From Agromyces mangrovi (GTDB lineage: Bacteria; Actinomycetota; Actinomycetes; Actinomycetales; Microbacteriaceae), in the NCBI RefSeq assembly GCF_030296695.1, contig NZ_AP027737.1, forward strand, positions 868,001 through 932,000: DNA of 64,000 bases. Reading direction: 5' to 3'. The position numbers and the translations under genes are program-made. Each line of letters begins with the position of its first letter. Within the stretch, counting starts at the first letter, position 1. Shown piece after piece: positions 50,189 to 59,930 of this stretch. Below the pieces are notes generated by a model, which was given only the letters and a program-made list of their open reading frames with translations, ran no database searches and was not told where the DNA came from.

Positions 50189-50902
50189 ATGACCGACACC
50201 ACGACCACTCCGAAGCGGAAGCCCCGCGGCGAGTACGCCAAGAGCGCCGCGACGCGCAGTGCGATCCTCGACGCCGCGCTCGAGGTGTTCGCGGAGTCCG
50301 GGTTCCGAGCCGGCTCGCTCCGCGAGATCGCCGCCCGAGTCGGCATGAGCGAGGCCGGGCTCCTGCACCACTTCCGCAACAAGGGTGCGCTGCTGCGTGC
50401 CGTGCTCGATCACCGCGACGAGCAGTCGCGCGCACTCGTGGACTTCGACGACCCCGATGGCGTCGAGACCCTGCGCGGCCTCGTGGCGCTGGCTCGGCAC
50501 AACGCCTCGACCCCGGGCGTGGTCGAGCTGTACTGCACGCTCTCGGCCGAGGCGACCTCCGTCGGCCACCCCGCGCACGAGTACTTCCTGCGCCGCTACG
50601 AGAGCGTACGCGCCGCGGTGTCGGACGCATTCCGGCGGATCGCCGACGCGGGCCGGCTGCTGCCCGGCGTCGACCCGTTCCGCGCCGCCGTCGCGACTAT
50701 CGCGCTCATGGACGGCCTCCAGGTGCAGTGGCTGCTCGACCCGTCCTCCACCGACATGGAGGCCGCGCTCTCGGAGTTCTTCCGCGGGTTCGTGAGCGGG
50801 TTCGACCTCGAGTCGCTCGAGCAGGCGCTCGACGCACGCACGCCGGACGAACCGGGCGGCAGCCCCGCAGCATCCGTCGACGTCCTCGGGAGCGCGTCGT
50901 GA
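50189..50902 (+). CDS. TetR/AcrR family regulator
   Basis: 237 residues. The N-terminal helix-turn-helix (about 17-65) reads SAATRSAILDAALEVFAE then GSLREIAARVGMSEAGLLHHF, typical of TetR. The C-terminal ligand domain is helical with no recognised ligand motif. Its position between the glycosidase-transporter operon and the coupled GH2 gene suggests it represses both until a sugar is sensed. TACGGT at 50177-50182 lies 6 nt before the ATG, so the message may be leaderless. Confidence 0.92.
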   Translation: MTDTTTTPKRKPRGEYAKSAATRSAILDAALEVFAESGFRAGSLREIAARVGMSEAGLLHHFRNKGALLRAVLDHRDEQSRALVDFDDPDGVETLRGLVALARHNASTPGVVELYCTLSAEATSVGHPAHEYFLRRYESVRAAVSDAFRRIADAGRLLPGVDPFRAAVATIALMDGLQVQWLLDPSSTDMEAALSEFFRGFVSGFDLESLEQALDARTPDEPGGSPAASVDVLGSAS

Positions 50903-53312
50903 TCCGCCGCGCGCTCCACGACGGGTGGACCGTCGCCCCCAAGCTCGGCGCGTTCGAGCAGCCGGCCGACGGGGCCGGGCCCGTGCCGGTCGTGCTGCCG
51001 CACGACGCGATCCGCGACCTGCCGCGCTCGGCCGACAGCGACCAGGGCGTGAACACCGGCTACCACCCGGGCGGGGTGTTCGAGTACGCCACCACGCTCG
51101 ACGTGCCCGCGGCCTGGCGCGACCGCACGGTGCAGCTCGAGTTCGAGGGCGTCTACCGCGATGCGATCGTGCTCGTCGACGGCGACGTCGTGGCGCACGA
51201 GCCCAACGGGTACAACGGCTTCGTCGTCGACCTCGATTCGCACCTGCGACCCGGCGCGACGCAGCGCATCAGCGTCGAGGCACGTGCGCACCGCGACAGT
51301 CGCTGGTACTCGGGCGCCGGGATCTACCGGCCGGTGCACCTCGTCGTCGCCGACCCGGTCCACATCCCGCTCGGCGGCACCACCGTGACCACCCCCGACA
51401 TCGACGGCGAGCGCGCGATCGTCGAGATCGCGACGGCCGTCGTCGACTCGACCCGTCACGCGCGCACGCTCCGACTCGCCTGGCAGGTGACCGATCCCGG
51501 CGGAGCCGTCGTCGCCACCGCGGATGCCCCGGTGACGGTGCTCCCCGGCGAGCCCGCCGTCGCCCGCGCGCGCATCGCCGTCGACGGCCCCGCGCTCTGG
51601 CACCCCGACTCGCCGTCCCTCTACCGGGTGCGGGCGAGCCTCGCCGACGCGGGCGCGGAGATCGACTCGGATGCCGTCGAATTCGGCATCCGCCGGGTAC
51701 AGGTCGATCCCGCCAGGGGCCTGCGCATCAACGGCGAACCCGTGCTGCTGCGCGGCGCGTGCGTGCACCACGACAACGGCCCGCTCGGCGCCGCCACGTT
51801 CGACGACGCCGAGGATCGACGGGTGCGGCTGCTCAAGGCCGCCGGCTTCAACGCGCTCCGCAGCGCCCACAACCCCATGAGCCGGGCCATGCTGGAGGCC
51901 TGCGACCGGCACGGGGTGCTCGTCATGGACGAGCTGACCGACGTCTGGACCCGTTCGAAGACCGCGTTCGACGGCGCCCCGACCTTCCCCGACCGCTGGC
52001 GGCGCGACGTCGCCGCGATGGTCGCGAAGGACCGCAACCACCCGAGCGTGGTCATGTACTCGATCGGCAACGAGATCCTCGAGCTGGGCACGCCGCACGG
52101 CGCCGCCTGGAGCCGCCGCATCGCCGAGGAGGTCCGCGCGCTCGACCCGACGCGCATCGTGACCAACGGCATCAACGGCGTCATTGCGAACCTGTCGCTC
52201 ATCGCCGAGGAGATGGGCGGGCCCGAGGCATCCGACCCCAACACCATGATGGCCGAGATGGGCGAGCGGATGGCGCGCATGAACGCCTCGTCACAGGTGA
52301 GCGACTCCATCGAGGAGTCCGCGTCGGTGCTCGACGTCGTCGGCTTCAACTACGCCGACTCGCGGTACCGGCAGGACGCCGAGCAGTACCCGCACCGCGT
52401 GATCGTCGGCTCCGAGACGTTCCCGGCGCACATCCCCGCGATGTGGGCCCTCGTCGAGGAGCTGCCGCACGTCATCGGCGACTTCACGTGGACCGGATGG
52501 GACTACCTCGGCGAGTCGGGCATCGGCCGCGTCGACCGCACCGACGTCGACGGCTACGTGCCCACGGGCACGGCGGGACCGTTCCCGTACCTCACCGCAG
52601 AGTGCGGCGACCTCGACATCACCGGGCATCGCCGCACCATCTCGTACTACCGCGAGATCGTTTTCGGCCTGCGCACCGCCCCGTACCTGGCCGTGCACCG
52701 TCCGCAGCACCACGGCCGGCCGACGGCGACCACCCCCTGGTCGTGGGACGACTCCGTGGCGTCGTGGTCGTGGGACGTCTCGCCCGGCTCACCGGTCGTG
52801 GTCGACGCGTACGCCGACGCCGACGAGGTCGAACTGCTGCTCGACGGGGTCGCCGTGGGCACCGCGCCGGTCGGCGAGGCGGCGCCGTTCCTGGCGCGGT
52901 TCGAGACGACCTGGCATCCCGGCGAGCTGACGGCGGTCGCGCGGCGCGACGGAGTCGAGGTCGGCCGGCACGTGCTGCGGAGCGCCGGCGGGCCGCTGCG
53001 GCTGGTGGTGCGTCCCGAGACGGAGGGCGTGGCGCCCGACGGGCTGGCGTACGTGGCGATCACGATCGAGGACGCGGCCGGAATCGTGCCGTGCGACGCC
53101 GACCGGCAGGTCGCGGTACGCGTCGACGGGGGCGAGCTCGCCGGCCTCGGCACCGGCCGCGCCCGCACCGAGGAGTCGTTCGGGGGCCGTCGGTCACGTC
53201 GTACGACGGACGCGTGCTCGCGATCGTGCGACCGACCGGCACCGGCGACATCCGCATCTCGGCGTCCGCCGAGGGCCTGCCCGCCGCGTCGGCCGACGTC
53301 CGCGTCGACTGA
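50899..53312 (+). CDS. Glycoside hydrolase family 2 protein, DUF4982-type (frame broken at 53182-53186)
   Basis: About 804 residues with the GH2 layout: sugar-binding jelly-roll (1-165), Ig-like domain (about 170-270), TIM-barrel (about 275-590) with acid/base Glu392 in SIGNEILE and likely nucleophile Glu506 in VIVGSETFP, then DUF4982 and Ig domains. The frame breaks at a GGGGG run at 53182-53186; one extra G gives ESFGGPSVTSYDGRVLAIVR and the stop at 53310-53312. GTG at 50899 overlaps the tetR stop (GTGA). Substrate probably a beta-galactoside or similar. It is cytoplasmic, so it acts on imported sugar. Confidence 0.93.
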
Positions 53313-53324
53313 GCAACGGAGTCG

Positions 53325-53344
53325 CCGCCCTCAGCGGAGGGCGG
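53325..53344 (+). terminator. Hairpin terminator after the GH2 gene
   Basis: CCGCCCTC and GAGGGCGG pair perfectly around an AGCG loop, starting 13 bases after the restored GH2 stop. The remaining gap to 53481 contains no other gene or clear site. Confidence 0.5.
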
Positions 53345-53481
53345 ACGTGTCGCCCCGCCCGGGGCTGACGGATCGGCACGCAACGCGTGCACGATCGACC
53401 CCCAGCGCGACTTGCCCGCGCGCGTGCGAACGGCGATGCTGAATCGATGGGACTCGTCATGCGCCGCGCCGGTTCGCCGGC

Positions 53482-54753
53482 ATGACCTCGCGCGTCGCGG
53501 TACCCGACTCGTCCCTCGACCCCGGGACCCGGCGCATGCTCGCGCGCTTCGCGCCGATGATCTACGGGCCGACCCTCCTCTTCGGGCTGGGCGAAGGCGC
53601 GCTGCTGCCGCTGCTGCCCGTGATCGCGTCCTCGCTCGGCGCCGACGTCGCCCAGGCCGCCCTCATCGCGGCGGTGATCGTGTTCGCGCGACTGATCGGC
53701 AACCTGCCCGCGGGGTGGCTCGTGGCGCGCATCGGCGAGCGGCGCACCATGGCGATCGCCGGATGCCTCGCGCTGGCCGGCGGCGTCGGCGTGCTGCTCG
53801 CCCCCACGCTCGCGCTGCTCGCCGTCGCCGTGTTCTTCATCGGGCTCTGCGCGGCGGCGTTCGGCCTCGCCCGGCACGCGTTCATGACTACGCGGGTGCC
53901 GCTGCACTACCGCGCGCGGGCGCTCTCCGTGCTCGGCGGCTCGTTCCGCCTCGGCATGTTCGTCGGCCCGTTCGTCGCCGCCGCACTGCTCGCGCTCACC
54001 GGCACCGAGTCGTCGGCCGTCTGGTGCTTCATCGCCTGCCTGGTCGGCCTCGTCGCGCTCGTACTGCTCGGCCGCGACCCCGAGGAGCAGCTCCGCTCCG
54101 AGCAACTGCTGCCCACCGCGAACCGGTCGGCCTCCGGCGAGCGCACGCGTGCCGACGGGGTCTGGGTGACGATGTGGCGGAACCGCGGGGTGCTCGCGCG
54201 GCTCGGGCTGCCCGCGGCATCCCTCTCGGGGCTCCGGCAGGCGCGGGTCTACCTGCTGCCGCTCTGGGGCGTCTCCCTCGGACTCGCGCCCGAGGTCATC
54301 GCGCTCGTCGTCGGCATCACGGGCGCCCTCGAGTTCGCGCTGTTCTACACCAGCGGACAGATCATGGACCGCTGGGGTCGCCTGTGGGCGGCGCTGCCGT
54401 CGATGGTGCTCATGGGCGGCGCCTTCGTCGGACTCGCGTTCACGCACGACCTGGCCGCGGCGGAGAGCTGGTTCGTCGCCGGCGCGGTCGTCGTCGGGGT
54501 CGGCAACGGGCTCTCCAGCGGCATCCTCATGACCCTCGGTGCGGATGTCGCGCCGCCGGCCGAGCCCGCCCCGTTCCTCGGCTCGTGGCGCATGCTCACC
54601 GACGTGGGCGCGGCCGCCGCGCCGCTCGTGATCGCCGGCGTCGCCGCCGCGGTCAGCCTGCCGGTCGCCACGGCGGTGATCGGCGTCGCCGGGCTGTTCG
54701 GCGCCGCGGGCTTCAGCGTGTGGGTGCCGCGGTACGTGCCGCACCGGCGCTGA
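53482..54753 (+). CDS. Major facilitator superfamily transporter
   Basis: 423 residues with 12 predicted membrane helices and the MFS loop motif after helix 2 (GWLVARIGERRTM, about 77-89), plus a second copy (GQIMDRWGR) in the C-terminal half. The central cytoplasmic loop is at about 205-230. Similar proteins are annotated as drug/H+ antiporters, but the substrate cannot be told from sequence. Confidence 0.9.
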   Translation: MTSRVAVPDSSLDPGTRRMLARFAPMIYGPTLLFGLGEGALLPLLPVIASSLGADVAQAALIAAVIVFARLIGNLPAGWLVARIGERRTMAIAGCLALAGGVGVLLAPTLALLAVAVFFIGLCAAAFGLARHAFMTTRVPLHYRARALSVLGGSFRLGMFVGPFVAAALLALTGTESSAVWCFIACLVGLVALVLLGRDPEEQLRSEQLLPTANRSASGERTRADGVWVTMWRNRGVLARLGLPAASLSGLRQARVYLLPLWGVSLGLAPEVIALVVGITGALEFALFYTSGQIMDRWGRLWAALPSMVLMGGAFVGLAFTHDLAAAESWFVAGAVVVGVGNGLSSGILMTLGADVAPPAEPAPFLGSWRMLTDVGAAAAPLVIAGVAAAVSLPVATAVIGVAGLFGAAGFSVWVPRYVPHRR

Positions 54754-54825
54754 CCCGGCGCCCCTCGGAACACCCCGGGCAAATGCCCGATGCCGTCGGG
54801 CGCGTGACGGGCTTCACTGTCGTGC

Positions 54826-55467
54826 ATGGATGCCACCAGTGGGCCTGCGGCCGCCCGGCCCCGCACCCTCGCCCACCCGCGATCGCTGCTCGCGCACGCG
54901 CGGGAACGGCTGCGCACTGCGGCGGGCCGGCGCATCGCCGTCGCGGCCGGCGCCGCGCTGCTCCTGGTCGGCGCGGTCGCCCTCGCCGGCACGTCGCGCA
55001 TCGCGCTCGCCGACCTGATCGAGCTGCCACCGCCCGCGACGACCGCGGGCACCGACGACTTCAGCTGCACGCTCACGGTGACCGGTGCGGCCGAGTGCGC
55101 CGGTGACGACTTCGGCGGGCGGGCGCAGGGTGAGCGCGGTCCGTTCACCGCCCTCACGGCGGGCGAACGACACGCGTGCGGGCTCACCCCCGACGGCGCC
55201 GCGGACTGCTGGGGCTGGAACCACTACGGGCAGGCGCTCGATCGGCCCGGGCCTTTCACGCAGCTCGCGGCGGGCAGCGACCACACCTGCGGGCTGACGC
55301 ACTCGGGCGCCGTCATCTGCTGGGGCATGAACTTCGCCGGGCAGGCGCTCGACCACGACGGCCCGTTCCTCCGCCTCGAGGCGGCGGACCGGACGACGTG
55401 CGGCATCGCGCCGGACGGCTCGCGCGAGTGCTGGGGCGACGTGCACGCGGCATCCGCCCTGCCCTGA
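54826..55467 (+). CDS. Secreted/membrane-anchored RCC1-repeat protein
   Basis: 213 residues with a basic cytoplasmic N-terminus, one membrane helix (about 38-60) and an extracellular part made of about three partial RCC1-type repeats: each has a pattern like ACGLTPDGAADCWGWNHYGQ with paired Cys. A full RCC1 propeller has seven blades, so this would be a partial blade set or a multimer. Function unknown. Confidence 0.75.
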   Translation: MDATSGPAAARPRTLAHPRSLLAHARERLRTAAGRRIAVAAGAALLLVGAVALAGTSRIALADLIELPPPATTAGTDDFSCTLTVTGAAECAGDDFGGRAQGERGPFTALTAGERHACGLTPDGAADCWGWNHYGQALDRPGPFTQLAAGSDHTCGLTHSGAVICWGMNFAGQALDHDGPFLRLEAADRTTCGIAPDGSRECWGDVHAASALP

Positions 55468-55510
55468 TCGAGCGGACGGGAGCACCCGGCCGAGCGACTA
55501 CCGTGGAGGC

Positions 55511-56425
55511 ATGGCGACGGCGACTCGGGACATGGTGCTCCTCCCCGGCGGCACGTTCCGGATGGGCTCGGACGAGTTCTACCCCGACGAGCGGCCGGTG
55601 CACGAACGCACCGTGGCGGCGTTCGCGCTCGACCGTTACGAGGTCACCAACGCGCAGTACGCCGAGTTCGTCGACGCCACCGGCTACGTGACCGTCGCCG
55701 AGCGTCCGCTCGACCCCGCCGAGTTCCCCGGCGTCGACCCCGCCGAGCTCGTGCCGGGCGCGATGGTCTTCACGCCCACCGCCGGCCCCGTCGACCTGCG
55801 CCAGTGGCGGAACTGGTGGCGGTGGCAGCCGGGCGCCAGCTGGCGGCATCCGTTCGGCCCCGACTCGGGCATCGACGATCGTCTCCAGCACCCGGTCGTG
55901 CACGTCGCGTTCGAGGACGCGACGGCGTACGCCGAGTGGGCGGGCCTCCGGCTGCCGACCGAGGCCGAGCACGAGTACGCGGCACGCGGGGGTCTGGTCG
56001 GCGCGCGGTTCGCATGGGGCGACGAGCCGTACCCCGGCGGCGAGGCGCTCGCCAACTCGTGGCTCGGGCGGTTCCCGTACGACAACCAGGGGGTCGGCGG
56101 CACGGCGCCGGTCGGCTCCTACCCGGCGAACGGCTACGGCCTGTACGACATGACCGGCAACGTCTGGGAGTGGACGAGCGACTACTACACGCCCCGGCAC
56201 GTGCAGCTGTCGGATGCCCCGGTCGACCCGGGCCGCCGTACCAACCTGCTCGCCGCGGCGAGCGCCCAGGAGGGCTTCCCGAACATCCCCCGCCGGGTGC
56301 TGAAGGGCGGGTCGCACCTGTGCTCGCCCGACTACTGCCTGCGCTTCCGACCGGCCGCCCGCTCACCCCAGGCCGAGGACACCGGGCAGTCGCACATCGG
56401 CTTCCGGTGCGCGCGCGACGCCTGA
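55511..56425 (+). CDS. Formylglycine-generating enzyme
   Basis: 304 residues of the SUMF1/FGE family, which oxidises the Cys of CxPxR/CxAxR motifs to formylglycine and so activates sulfatases. The two catalytic Cys are in GGSHLCSPDYCLRFRPAAR (Cys271 and Cys276), matching the known pair in Streptomyces FGE. N-terminal FRMGSDEFYPDERPVHE and later GNVWEWTSDYY are family hallmarks. It has no signal peptide. The substrate sulfatase is the next gene. TACCGT at 55499-55504 is 6 nt before the ATG; GGAGG in the spacer could also be a ribosome-binding site. Confidence 0.95.
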   Translation: MATATRDMVLLPGGTFRMGSDEFYPDERPVHERTVAAFALDRYEVTNAQYAEFVDATGYVTVAERPLDPAEFPGVDPAELVPGAMVFTPTAGPVDLRQWRNWWRWQPGASWRHPFGPDSGIDDRLQHPVVHVAFEDATAYAEWAGLRLPTEAEHEYAARGGLVGARFAWGDEPYPGGEALANSWLGRFPYDNQGVGGTAPVGSYPANGYGLYDMTGNVWEWTSDYYTPRHVQLSDAPVDPGRRTNLLAAASAQEGFPNIPRRVLKGGSHLCSPDYCLRFRPAARSPQAEDTGQSHIGFRCARDA

Positions 56426-56446
56426 GGCATCCGCTCGCTGTTCACC

Positions 56447-56475
56447 TGCACCCCCTGTCGCCCCGGCGCAGGGGG
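56447..56475 (+). terminator. Hairpin between FGE and sulfatase genes
   Basis: CACCCCCTG and CAGGGGGTG form a 9-bp stem 21 bases after the FGE stop, followed by ATTGTAT. It could terminate the FGE message or act as an intercistronic loop. Confidence 0.5.
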
Positions 56476-56535
56476 TGATTGTATGGCCGTGTTCCCCACT
56501 CGACGGTTCCCCCATCGACGCAGGAAGGACACGTC

Positions 56536-58035
56536 ATGGCAGACACGCCCAACATCCTCATCATCTGGGGCGACGACATCGGCATCTCGAATGTCAGCGC
56601 CTACTCCGACGGCCTGATGGGGTACCGCACCCCGAACATCGACCGCGTGGGCGACGAGGGCGTGCGCTTCACGGACTACTACGGTGAGCAGAGTTGCACC
56701 GCCGGCCGCGCGGCCTTCATCACGGGGCAGAACCCGTACCGCACCGGCCTCACGAAGGTCGGCATGCCGGGCGCCGACATCGGGCTGCGCGCCGAGGACC
56801 CGACCATCGCGACCGCGCTCAAGGAGCACGGCTACGCCACCGGGCAGTTCGGCAAGAACCACCTCGGCGACCGCGACGAGTTCCTGCCCACCATGCACGG
56901 GTTCGACGAGTTCTTCGGCAACCTGTACCACCTGAACGCCGAGGAGGAACCCGAGCACCCCGACTACCCCACCGACGACGAGATCCCGAACTTCAGCGAG
57001 CGCTTCCGCCCGCGCGGGGTCATCCACTCGTGGGCCAACGGCGACGGCACCCAGCGCGTCGAGGACACCGGGCCGCTGACCCGGAAGCGCATGGAGACCT
57101 GCGACGAGGAGTTCCGCGACGCGGCCGCCGACTTCATCCGCAGGCGGGCCGACGACGACACCCCGTTCTTCGTCTGGTTCAACTCGACGCACATGCACTT
57201 CCGCACGCACACGAAGGAGTCGAGCCGCGGGCAGGCCGGCCGGTGGCAGTCGGAGTACCACGACACGATGATCGACCACGACAACCTGGTCGGCGACCTG
57301 CTCGACCTGCTCGACGAGCTGGGCCTCGCCGAGAACACGATCGTCATGTACTCGACCGACAACGGGCCGCACATGAACAGCTGGCCGGATGCGGGTATGA
57401 CCCCGTTCCGCAACGAGAAGAACTCGAACTGGGAGGGCGCCTACCGCGTGCCGGCGATGGTGCGCTGGCCCGGGCACATCCCGGAGGGCACGGTGCTGAA
57501 CGGCATCGCGAGCCACGACGACTGGTTCGTCACGCTGCTCGCCGCGGTGGGCGACCACGACGTGGCCGATCGCCTCGCGGCGGGCACCGAGCTCGCAGGC
57601 TCCCATTTCAAGGTGCACCTCGACGGGCACGACCTGCTCCCCTACCTCACGGGCGAGGTCGACGAGAGCCCGCGCAAGCACTTCTTCTACGTCTCCGACG
57701 AGGGCGACCTCACCGCGATCCGCTACGACAACTGGAAGATCGTGTTCCTCGAGCAGCGCACCCAGGGCACGCTCGCGGTCTGGCTCGACCCGTGGGTCGA
57801 GTTGCGCGCGCCGAAGCTGTTCAACCTGCGCACCGACCCGTACGAACGCGCCGACCAGACGTCGAACACCTACTACGACTGGCTGCTCGACCGGGTGTTC
57901 CTGTTCGTGCCGGCGCAGGCGTACGTGGCGAAGATGCTGTCGACGCTCGAGGAGTTCCCGGTGCGCCAGCGGCCGGCGTCGTTCACGATCGACCAGGTGC
58001 TGGAGAAGCTGCAGGACGTGGCCGGGAACTCCTGA
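56536..58035 (+). CDS. Type I sulfatase (arylsulfatase family)
   Basis: 499 residues. N-terminal metal site ILIIWGDDIG, then the maturation motif SCTAGR with Cys54, which FGE converts to formylglycine; the variant C-x-A-x-R is used in place of C-x-P-x-R. Later MYSTDNGPH and the conserved KNHLGDRDE (K-x-H-x-G) contribute metal and substrate contacts. No signal peptide is visible, so it is probably cytoplasmic. AGGAAGG precedes the ATG. Substrate unknown. Confidence 0.93.
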   Translation: MADTPNILIIWGDDIGISNVSAYSDGLMGYRTPNIDRVGDEGVRFTDYYGEQSCTAGRAAFITGQNPYRTGLTKVGMPGADIGLRAEDPTIATALKEHGYATGQFGKNHLGDRDEFLPTMHGFDEFFGNLYHLNAEEEPEHPDYPTDDEIPNFSERFRPRGVIHSWANGDGTQRVEDTGPLTRKRMETCDEEFRDAAADFIRRRADDDTPFFVWFNSTHMHFRTHTKESSRGQAGRWQSEYHDTMIDHDNLVGDLLDLLDELGLAENTIVMYSTDNGPHMNSWPDAGMTPFRNEKNSNWEGAYRVPAMVRWPGHIPEGTVLNGIASHDDWFVTLLAAVGDHDVADRLAAGTELAGSHFKVHLDGHDLLPYLTGEVDESPRKHFFYVSDEGDLTAIRYDNWKIVFLEQRTQGTLAVWLDPWVELRAPKLFNLRTDPYERADQTSNTYYDWLLDRVFLFVPAQAYVAKMLSTLEEFPVRQRPASFTIDQVLEKLQDVAGNS

Positions 58036-58127
58036 GGCGAGCGCGCCTGGGTGGGCCGGACTGGCTCGTCCCTGCGGGTTGGGCGAGCGCGACCGGGTCA
58101 TAGGCTGACTGGCGGAGGGAGGGCGCG

Positions 58128-58841
58128 GTGAGCTCAGCGGCATCCGATTCGGTCGGGGCAGCGCTCGCCATCGTGCAGGCGTCGCTCGAGTACGCCGGCA
58201 CCGTGGCGTTCGCGATCTCCGGCGCGGTCGCGGCGGGCCGCAAGCAGATGGACCTCGTCGGGGTCGTGGTGCTGGCCTGCATCGTGAGCGTCGGCGGCGG
58301 CACCGTACGCGACCTGCTGCTCGGCAACACGCCCGTGTTCTGGGTGCAGAACCCTACGTTCCTGCTCGTCGGCGCGGTCACCGCACTCATCGTCGTGCCG
58401 CTCACGCGCACCCGCGCGCTCGACCTGCTGCGGCGCTACCGCATCGTGCAGGTATCGGATGCCGCGGGCATGGCGCTGTTCGTCGTCGTGGGCACGAACG
58501 TGGCGATCCAGGCCGGGGCCGACCCGATCGCTGCGGCCATCATCGGCGTGATCGCAGGCGTCGGCGGCGGCATCATCCGCGACATGCTCGCCAACGAGAT
58601 TCCCGACGTGCTGCGGGGCGGGCAGTTCTACATCACGGCGGCGCTCATCGGCGCGCTCGTGTACGTGCTGCTGCTCGAGCTCGACGTGCCCGAGCTGGTC
58701 GTGTTCTGGGTGCCGATCGTGATCATCCTCGCGATCCGCATCGTGTCGGTGCTCACGCGCTGGGGCGTGCCGACGTTCACGTACGACGCCCCGCCGACCG
58801 GGCAGCTGCCGACGATCGATCCCGACGACCTGCGGCGGTGA
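58128..58841 (+). CDS. TRIC-type/UPF0126 cation channel protein (YicG-like)
   Basis: 237 residues with seven membrane helices. Two repeats carry the family glycine motifs SVGGGTVRDLLLG and GVGGGIIRDMLANEIP. Bacterial members are structurally related to TRIC channels and form trimers; physiological role uncertain. GTG at 58128 follows GGAGGGAGG. Confidence 0.9.
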   Translation: MSSAASDSVGAALAIVQASLEYAGTVAFAISGAVAAGRKQMDLVGVVVLACIVSVGGGTVRDLLLGNTPVFWVQNPTFLLVGAVTALIVVPLTRTRALDLLRRYRIVQVSDAAGMALFVVVGTNVAIQAGADPIAAAIIGVIAGVGGGIIRDMLANEIPDVLRGGQFYITAALIGALVYVLLLELDVPELVVFWVPIVIILAIRIVSVLTRWGVPTFTYDAPPTGQLPTIDPDDLRR

Positions 58842-58858
58842 GGCACCCCCGCCCGCTT

Positions 58859-58918
58859 GAGGGCCGTTTCTTGGCCTGAGGGCCGAAGCTTCAGCCCTCG
58901 GACGAAGAAGTGGCCCTC
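58859..58918. terminator. Nested double hairpin between convergent genes
   Basis: Outer arms GAGGGCCGTTTCTT (58859-58872) and AAGAAGTGGCCCTC (58905-58918) pair at 12 of 14 positions; an inner GAGGGC (58878-58883)/GCCCTC (58894-58899) stem lies inside. It sits between the TRIC gene (plus) and the nitroreductase gene (minus), so it may end both. Confidence 0.55.
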
Positions 58919-58950
58919 GGGCGCACTCTGCGAACGGATGCCCCGTACGG

Positions 58951-59598
58951 TCACCACGCGTCCCAGTGCAGGACGTCGGCGAGCGGACGGCGACGTGCTG
59001 GCCGGAAGTCGGTGCCGATCGTGTAGGCGATCGGGAACAGTCCGGCCTGCGTGACCCGTTCGAAGGGGATGCCGAGCAGTTCCGCGACGCGCCGCTCGCC
59101 GTCGTTCGGGAGGTGCAGCGTCGTCCACGCCGAGCCGAGGCCCCGCTCCCTGAGGGCGAGCATGAAGCTCCACACGGCGGGGAGGATCGACCCCCACGCG
59201 CCGGCCTGCTCGCTGACGTCGGCGTCGTCGAGCCGCCCCCGGATGCAGGGGATCAGCATCATCGGCACCCGCTCGAAGTTGTCGGCGAGGGAGTCCGCCG
59301 AGTCGGCCACCCGTCGCGCCTGTTGGGCTCGCGCATCCCCTGGGGTGAACGTCGGGCCGGGCGCGTCACGGTACTCCCAAAAGTTCGACCGGTAGATCTC
59401 TGCGATCGCCGCCTTCGTCTCGGCGTCCTCGACGACGACCCAGTGCCAACCCTGTCGGTTCGACCCGGTCGGTGCCTGCAGGGCGATCTCGAGGCACTCC
59501 TCGACGACCGACCGCTCGACGGGACGATCGAGGTCGAGCCGCTTGCGGACGGAGCGGGTCGTGGTGAGCAGCTGGTCCGCGGAGAGGTGCAGGGTCAT
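58951..59598 (-). CDS. Nitroreductase-family flavoprotein
   Basis: 215 residues. The FMN-binding pattern is RSVRKRLDLDRPV near the start, APTGSNRQGWHWVVVED (about 42-58), and GLGSAWTTLH plus a hydrophobic C-terminal part. It is probably an FMN-dependent oxidoreductase using NAD(P)H. CAGACT (59605-59610) is 6 nt before the ATG. A CCGACCGACCGG repeat just upstream (about 59615-59629) resembles a TetR-type operator, but no regulator gene is adjacent. Confidence 0.88.
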   Translation of the reverse strand: MTLHLSADQLLTTTRSVRKRLDLDRPVERSVVEECLEIALQAPTGSNRQGWHWVVVEDAETKAAIAEIYRSNFWEYRDAPGPTFTPGDARAQQARRVADSADSLADNFERVPMMLIPCIRGRLDDADVSEQAGAWGSILPAVWSFMLALRERGLGSAWTTLHLPNDGERRVAELLGIPFERVTQAGLFPIAYTIGTDFRPARRRPLADVLHWDAW

Positions 59599-59693
59599 GC
59601 TGCCAGTCTGACATACCGGTCGGTCGGTTCTGCCTGCGCGAAGTGACGTTCCGGTCCCTGGCGCAACGGCAGCAGCGGATGCCCGGAGACGAC

Positions 59694-59719
59694 GAAACCC
59701 CCTCCGGAGAGGGGGTTTC
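59694..59719 (-). terminator. Terminator of tRNA-Ser
   Basis: GAAACCCCCT and AGGGGGTTTC form a 10-bp stem starting 6 bases after the tRNA 3' end, with a small T-containing tail on the minus strand. Confidence 0.8.
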
Positions 59720-59725
59720 AGCGAG

Positions 59726-59812
59726 CGGTACCGGTGGGATTTGAACCCACGGTGGGCTTTCACCCACACAACTTTTCGAGAGTTGCACCTTAGGCCGCTC
59801 GGACACGGTACC
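59726..59812 (-). tRNA. tRNA-Ser (anticodon CGA)
   Basis: An 87-nt class II tRNA: acceptor stem GGTACCG/CGGTACC, D-arm with GTCCGAGCGGCC, anticodon loop CTCGAAA on a CAACT/AGTTG stem giving anticodon CGA, a long variable arm (GTGGGTGAAAGCCCAC), and T-loop GGTTCAAATCC. Discriminator base G is right for serine. CCA is not encoded. Confidence 0.95.
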
Positions 59813-59930
59813 GCCGAATATCCTAACCGCGACGGGGCTGTGCGCCAAAACGGGGGCGGATGCCCCTGAGCGCGCGCGGCACGCGCGGAGCATCCGTTCC
59901 CGTGTCGGCGGGCGCACCTACACTCGCAGC

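Noticed and set aside
59726..59812. tRNA-Ser as an integration site of a mobile element
   Set aside because: No integrase, no repeat of the tRNA 3' end and ordinary core genes on both sides.
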